Source: Parvibaculaceae bacterium
GTDB taxonomy: Bacteria > Pseudomonadota > Alphaproteobacteria > Parvibaculales > Parvibaculaceae
DNA length: 64,000 bases
NCBI GenBank assembly: GCA_019636015.1
Contig: JAHBYJ010000001.1
Coordinates: 930,001 to 994,000 of the forward strand
Direction of reading: 5' to 3'
Shown here: positions 60,862-64,000 of the stretch, piece by piece
How the letters are laid out: each line of letters opens with the position of its first letter
How positions within the stretch are numbered: position 1 is the stretch's first letter
Position numbers and translations under genes: made by a program
The notes under the pieces: generated by a model
Databases searched by the model: none
Told to the model about the DNA's origin: nothing
What the model saw: the letters and a program-made list of their open reading frames with translations, nothing else

Positions 60862-61566
60862 ATGCTGAACTGGATGCAGAGAGTATCTTTGGCTGCGGGC
60901 CTTGCACTGCCCCTCCCCGCGCTGGGCGAGGTCGCGCCGGGGCCCGTCGATGGCGATGAGACCTTCCTGCCGGGCTTCTCCTGCCTTGCGCCGGGCGCGG
61001 GCGGCACTGGTCCCATCACCTGCGAGGCGCGCATCAGCCAGACGACGGCCCCGTTCTATTTCGACCTCTTCTGGGAGATGGACGAGGCCTTGGATGAGCG
61101 CGTGATCGACCGGATCTCGGTCCGCGAGCAAAGCTCGGCGGAGCCCTTCCAGGAAATTGCGGGCGTCGGGTCCCGCGTCTATTCCGGCGTCGAACATAAT
61201 GGCTTCGAGGCGATCGATCTCAATTTCGACGGCCTGCTCGACTTCCGCTTGCTCGCGCAGACAAGCGCCGGACCGAACACGCTCTACCGCAACTGGCTCT
61301 GGTCGCCGCGCGAGGAGCGATTTGTGGCGAATGAGGCCCTGGACGAGATCGCGTCGCCCGAGTTCGATCCCGATACGCAGGAAATCACCAGCCGCTGGCG
61401 GAGCAGCGCCGCGGAAGGCGGCACCGACATCTACATGTGGGAAGGCGGCAGCCCGGCCATCATCCACCGGGAGACGGATCGCTACAGCGAGACCGGCTGC
61501 ATGCGGACCTACTATGACCGGATCGACGGCAAGCTCGCAGAGACGGGCACGGGAAGCTGCGACTGA
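60862..61566 (+). CDS. Secreted hypothetical protein (XAC2610-like)
   Basis: The 234-residue protein has a signal peptide (MLNWMQRVSLAAGLALPLPALG). Its mature domain contains AIDLNFDGLLDFRLL near residue 120, an integrin-like calcium-binding repeat seen in XAC2610-related proteins, and two pairs of Cys at both ends. Start ATG 60862 has AGAGG upstream. An in-frame ATG at 60829 is less likely because the bases after it form a TATAAT-like -10 element (60832-60837). The function is unknown. Confidence 0.78.
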   Translation: MLNWMQRVSLAAGLALPLPALGEVAPGPVDGDETFLPGFSCLAPGAGGTGPITCEARISQTTAPFYFDLFWEMDEALDERVIDRISVREQSSAEPFQEIAGVGSRVYSGVEHNGFEAIDLNFDGLLDFRLLAQTSAGPNTLYRNWLWSPREERFVANEALDEIASPEFDPDTQEITSRWRSSAAEGGTDIYMWEGGSPAIIHRETDRYSETGCMRTYYDRIDGKLAETGTGSCD

Positions 61567-61569
61567 CCC

Positions 61570-61980
61570 TCAGAGCGTCATGTGCCGTGCGCGCGCGCCG
61601 CGCTCGATGGCGGCTGCGACCAGCTTGTCGATGTCGAGAACGTCCCGGAGAAGTTGCAGGAGGCGCATTTCCTCCGCACCGATCGACAGGTCGGCGGCGG
61701 CAACTTCCACGGCCAAGGCGTAGCCCGTCTCGCGCAGATGCGGCGGCAAGGCGTCCCTCACCAGACCGAATACCGCATCGAGGCCGCCATCTTCCTGGAG
61801 GATCGACGCGCATTCCTTCGCAACGGGAATGAGCCGTTCGGGGTTGAAGTCCCGAAAGGCCGGCAGCGTCTGGACGATCGTGCCGATGTCGCGCAACTCC
61901 GTATGGCTCATGGCGCGGTCGACGGCACTCATCGTGACCATGATGTAGACAAGAGCGTTCTCTGGGGAAATCGTCGACAT
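61570..61980 (-). CDS. TerB-like tellurite-resistance family protein
   Basis: The 136-residue all-helical protein resembles TerB/DjlA-N-like domains. An N-terminal acidic helix start (SAVDRAMSHTELRDIGTIV near residue 18) and a second conserved acidic helix (ADLSIGAEEMRLLQLLRDVLDID near residue 95) could bind metal. It is convergent with the preceding gene, with three bases between stops. A TerC-type gene is 51 kb away and not linked. The function is unknown. Confidence 0.82.
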   Translation of the reverse strand: MSTISPENALVYIMVTMSAVDRAMSHTELRDIGTIVQTLPAFRDFNPERLIPVAKECASILQEDGGLDAVFGLVRDALPPHLRETGYALAVEVAAADLSIGAEEMRLLQLLRDVLDIDKLVAAAIERGARARHMTL

Positions 61981-62019
61981 GACTGGCTTGGGCCTTTCTG
62001 CGCGTGGATCGCGGCGACT

Positions 62020-64000
62020 TTAGGGGGTGGTGCCGGGCGCGGCAAGCGCCGCCTCTCCGCTGAGAAAACGACGGGATTCCGCGATGGCCTCGGCAAGCCC
62101 CACCCGGTGGACCGTAACGCCGGGCGGAAACGCGGTCGCAAGACGGCTCGGCAGCCGGGGGTCGAGCATGACGAAGACGCCGCGGTCGCTCGCGCGTCGG
62201 ATCAGCCGTCCAAAGGCCTGCTTCAGCCGCAGCCGCGTCAGCATGTCGTCATAGCGCGCCTTGCCGAACTGTTCGCGGCGCGCCTTGTGCAGAATATCCG
62301 GGCGCGGCCAGGGAACGCGGTCGAACACGATCATGCGCAGGGAATCTCCGGGGACGTCGACACCATCGCGCACGGCATCCGTCCCGAGTAGGCAGGCATG
62401 ACGTTCGGCACGGAAAATATCGACCAGCGTACCGGTGTCGAGTGCATCGATATGCTGTGCATAAAGGGCGAGGCCGGATTCCTCGAGTGGCCCGACGATC
62501 CGCTCATGCACGGCGCGAAGACGGTGGATGGCCGTGAAGAGGCCGAGCGCGCCGCCATCCGCGGCCCGGAACAATTCTCGATAGGCCGAGGCGACGGCAT
62601 CCATGTCGCGGCCAACGTCGCGCACGACGAAAATGCGCGCCTGCGCCTCGTAGTCGAATGGCGAGGCCATGAAGGCGCGCCGGGCAGGAAGCGCGAGATG
62701 CGAGGCGCCGGTCCTGATTTCGGCGCTCTCCCATCCGCCTTCATCCTCGTCTTCCGGCAGTTGGTCGCGCAGCGTCGCCGAGGTGATGAGCACGCCATGG
62801 GCAGGTTCGAGAACCGCACCCGCAAAGGGAATGGTCGGGTCGCGCCAGTGACGATGCATGCCGACATCGATCTCGCGTCCGAACAGGCGTTCGATCGAGA
62901 ACCAGTCCACGAATATGTCGGGAACGTTGCCGCCAAGGCTTTTCAGCATGGATTGCCAGGATGGGATCAGCACACGGGCGCGGCGCTCAATCCCGCGCGC
63001 GGCAGCATCCATGCGGATGCGCGTGGATGTGTCGAGGTCTTCCGCTTCCTCATCGAGCCGCGCCCGCAGCCGGTTGGCGATCACGCTCAGCGCGTGAACG
63101 AGGCGAGACAAGGCGTCGTCGAGTGCATGGGCGGCATCGGCAAGGCCCTGAACCGGCGGTTCCACCTCCGCTTCGAGCGAGAAGGTGCTTCCGTTGTCCT
63201 CCGCACGCGCGTGAACCTGCTGGCGCAGTAGCGCGAGAAACCGTTCCGCGGGTCCGCGCGGCTGGCCATCATTGAGGCGCGTGGTCCAGCCGGGCGCAGG
63301 GAGAGCGGATGCGGCCGACAAGGCGGCGGTCAGTGCTTCTTCGGCGAGCTTGTCGTCGGCAACGAGATCGCCCACGCGCTCCTCTAGACCGCGTCCGCGC
63401 CGCCCGCGCTGTCCCTCCGCGCCACGAATCCAGCGCCGCAGTTCCGCCGTTTCAAGAGCCGAAAGCGAGGTCGAGAAGGCGCTGTCCGCCGCATCGAAAA
63501 TATGATGGCCTTCGTCGAAGACGAAGCGCGTCCGCGCTTCGCGTCCGCTCGGCGCCTCGTCTTCCGCACCGCCCGAGGCGTCGTTGTTCTGCTGCGCCGC
63601 TTTCGAGAACGTCCCCATCGCCTGGTCGAGCGCGGCCTGCCGCATTACCAGCGCATGGTTCGCAACCACGATGTCCGCCCGGCGCGCCTTGCGGATCGCC
63701 TTTTCGATGAAGCATTTCTTGTAATGCGGGCAGGCCGTATAGACGCATTCGCCACGCCTGTCGGTAAGTCCCGTCCGGCCGGTCGTGCCGCCCAGCCGTG
63801 CCGCGAGCCAGGCCGGGAAATCGCCGCCCACCATATCGCCGTCGCGGCTTGCCTTCGCCCAGCGTGCGACAAGACCGATGGCGACGGCATTGCCCCCGAG
63901 CGCCGCGCGGTCCGCCAGTTCGGCGAAGTTGAGCAGGCAGAGATAATTTTCCCGCCCCTTGCGGATCACTGCCTTCTCCGCCTTCTCCTCGGGATCGGGA
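62020..64000 (-). CDS. DinG-like Fe-S ATP-dependent DNA helicase (5' end outside window)
   Basis: About 660 residues are visible and the frame remains open at base 64000. The Walker A region is therefore missing. Four Fe-S cysteines are plausible (NYLCLLNF, then TACPHYKKC). The DEAH-like box is DEGHHIFDAADSAF, followed by ITSATLRDQL. C-terminal helicase motifs are GLFTAIHRLR and LLGTDAVRDGVDVPGDSL with QAFGRLIRRASDRG. These belong to the XPD/DinG group of 5'-3' helicases involved in repair and R-loop or G4 removal. A GTG at 63969 could be mistaken for its start. Confidence 0.87.
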   Translation of the reverse strand, partial: PDPEEKAEKAVIRKGRENYLCLLNFAELADRAALGGNAVAIGLVARWAKASRDGDMVGGDFPAWLAARLGGTTGRTGLTDRRGECVYTACPHYKKCFIEKAIRKARRADIVVANHALVMRQAALDQAMGTFSKAAQQNNDASGGAEDEAPSGREARTRFVFDEGHHIFDAADSAFSTSLSALETAELRRWIRGAEGQRGRRGRGLEERVGDLVADDKLAEEALTAALSAASALPAPGWTTRLNDGQPRGPAERFLALLRQQVHARAEDNGSTFSLEAEVEPPVQGLADAAHALDDALSRLVHALSVIANRLRARLDEEAEDLDTSTRIRMDAAARGIERRARVLIPSWQSMLKSLGGNVPDIFVDWFSIERLFGREIDVGMHRHWRDPTIPFAGAVLEPAHGVLITSATLRDQLPEDEDEGGWESAEIRTGASHLALPARRAFMASPFDYEAQARIFVVRDVGRDMDAVASAYRELFRAADGGALGLFTAIHRLRAVHERIVGPLEESGLALYAQHIDALDTGTLVDIFRAERHACLLGTDAVRDGVDVPGDSLRMIVFDRVPWPRPDILHKARREQFGKARYDDMLTRLRLKQAFGRLIRRASDRGVFVMLDPRLPSRLATAFPPGVTVHRVGLAEAIAESRRFLSGEAALAAPGTTP

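Noticed and set aside
1..64000. CRISPR arrays, insertion sequences, prophage or integrase genes
   Set aside because: No regularly spaced repeats, transposase or phage structural motifs were found; the genes are typical chromosomal functions.

Overview
The window is a GC-rich chromosomal segment with tightly packed, often overlapping genes. It looks like an alphaproteobacterium, probably a rhizobial or Parvibaculum-like lineage. The evidence is a gcrA cell-cycle regulator, the order phoR-pstSCAB-phoU-phoB, a SAM-II riboswitch before metZ, the fused tandem dCTP deaminase, fused cysNC, and the coupled argD-argF-hslO order. The genus is inference. No phage, transposon, integron or CRISPR array is visible, so this is mostly core chromosome with some accessory sensory genes.

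Layout. 1-4570 (minus): tamB (cut by the window edge) and tamA, for outer-membrane protein assembly. 4729-7809: a copper-type P-type ATPase and a TetR regulator. 7810-10923: a GFA-family enzyme, an alpha/beta hydrolase and a TerC protein, with two palindromic repeat clusters and a candidate small RNA bracketed by its own promoter and terminator. 10924-11763: an SDR. 11961-19715: the complete phosphate-starvation regulon phoR-pstSCAB-phoU-phoB, with a Pho box before pstS and an attenuating terminator after it. 19813-20331: gcrA, with a perfect DnaA box upstream of its promoter. 20700-24960: an orphan ABC-2 permease, then argD-argF-hslO behind a 345-base, unusually structured leader. 24967-34602: a lipoprotein, a BLUF photoreceptor, argE, apaG, SAM-II-controlled metZ, dcd, dienelactone hydrolase, lrgAB, a radical SAM protein and a DUF2804 protein. 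34648: tRNA-Gly(CCC). 34795-37619: cysD-cysNC for sulfate activation.

38008-49541 is the most distinctive part. A four-cysteine FNR-type regulator faces, across an AT-rich intergenic region, a co-directional run of a soluble globin-coupled chemoreceptor, a multi-PAS/GAF histidine kinase, cheA (with two CheW-like domains and a receiver), cheW, cheY, a short cheZ, cheB and cheR. The arrangement suggests an oxygen- or gas-sensing chemotaxis module.

49639-64000 holds a tandem DsbA-like isomerase, a 30-residue membrane peptide gene, a secreted hypothetical protein, a BCCT transporter, a malonyl-CoA-synthetase-like enzyme, a single-domain response regulator, a MshEN-glycosyltransferase fusion, a membrane-anchored solute-binding protein, sixA, a sterol-desaturase-family hydroxylase, two small conserved proteins and the 3' part of a DinG-like Fe-S helicase.

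Strongest candidates for undescribed biology: the argD leader RNA (21577-21761), the minus-strand sRNA (about 9601-9720), the globin-MCP/CheZ/FNR block, and the 30-aa ORF at 51044.
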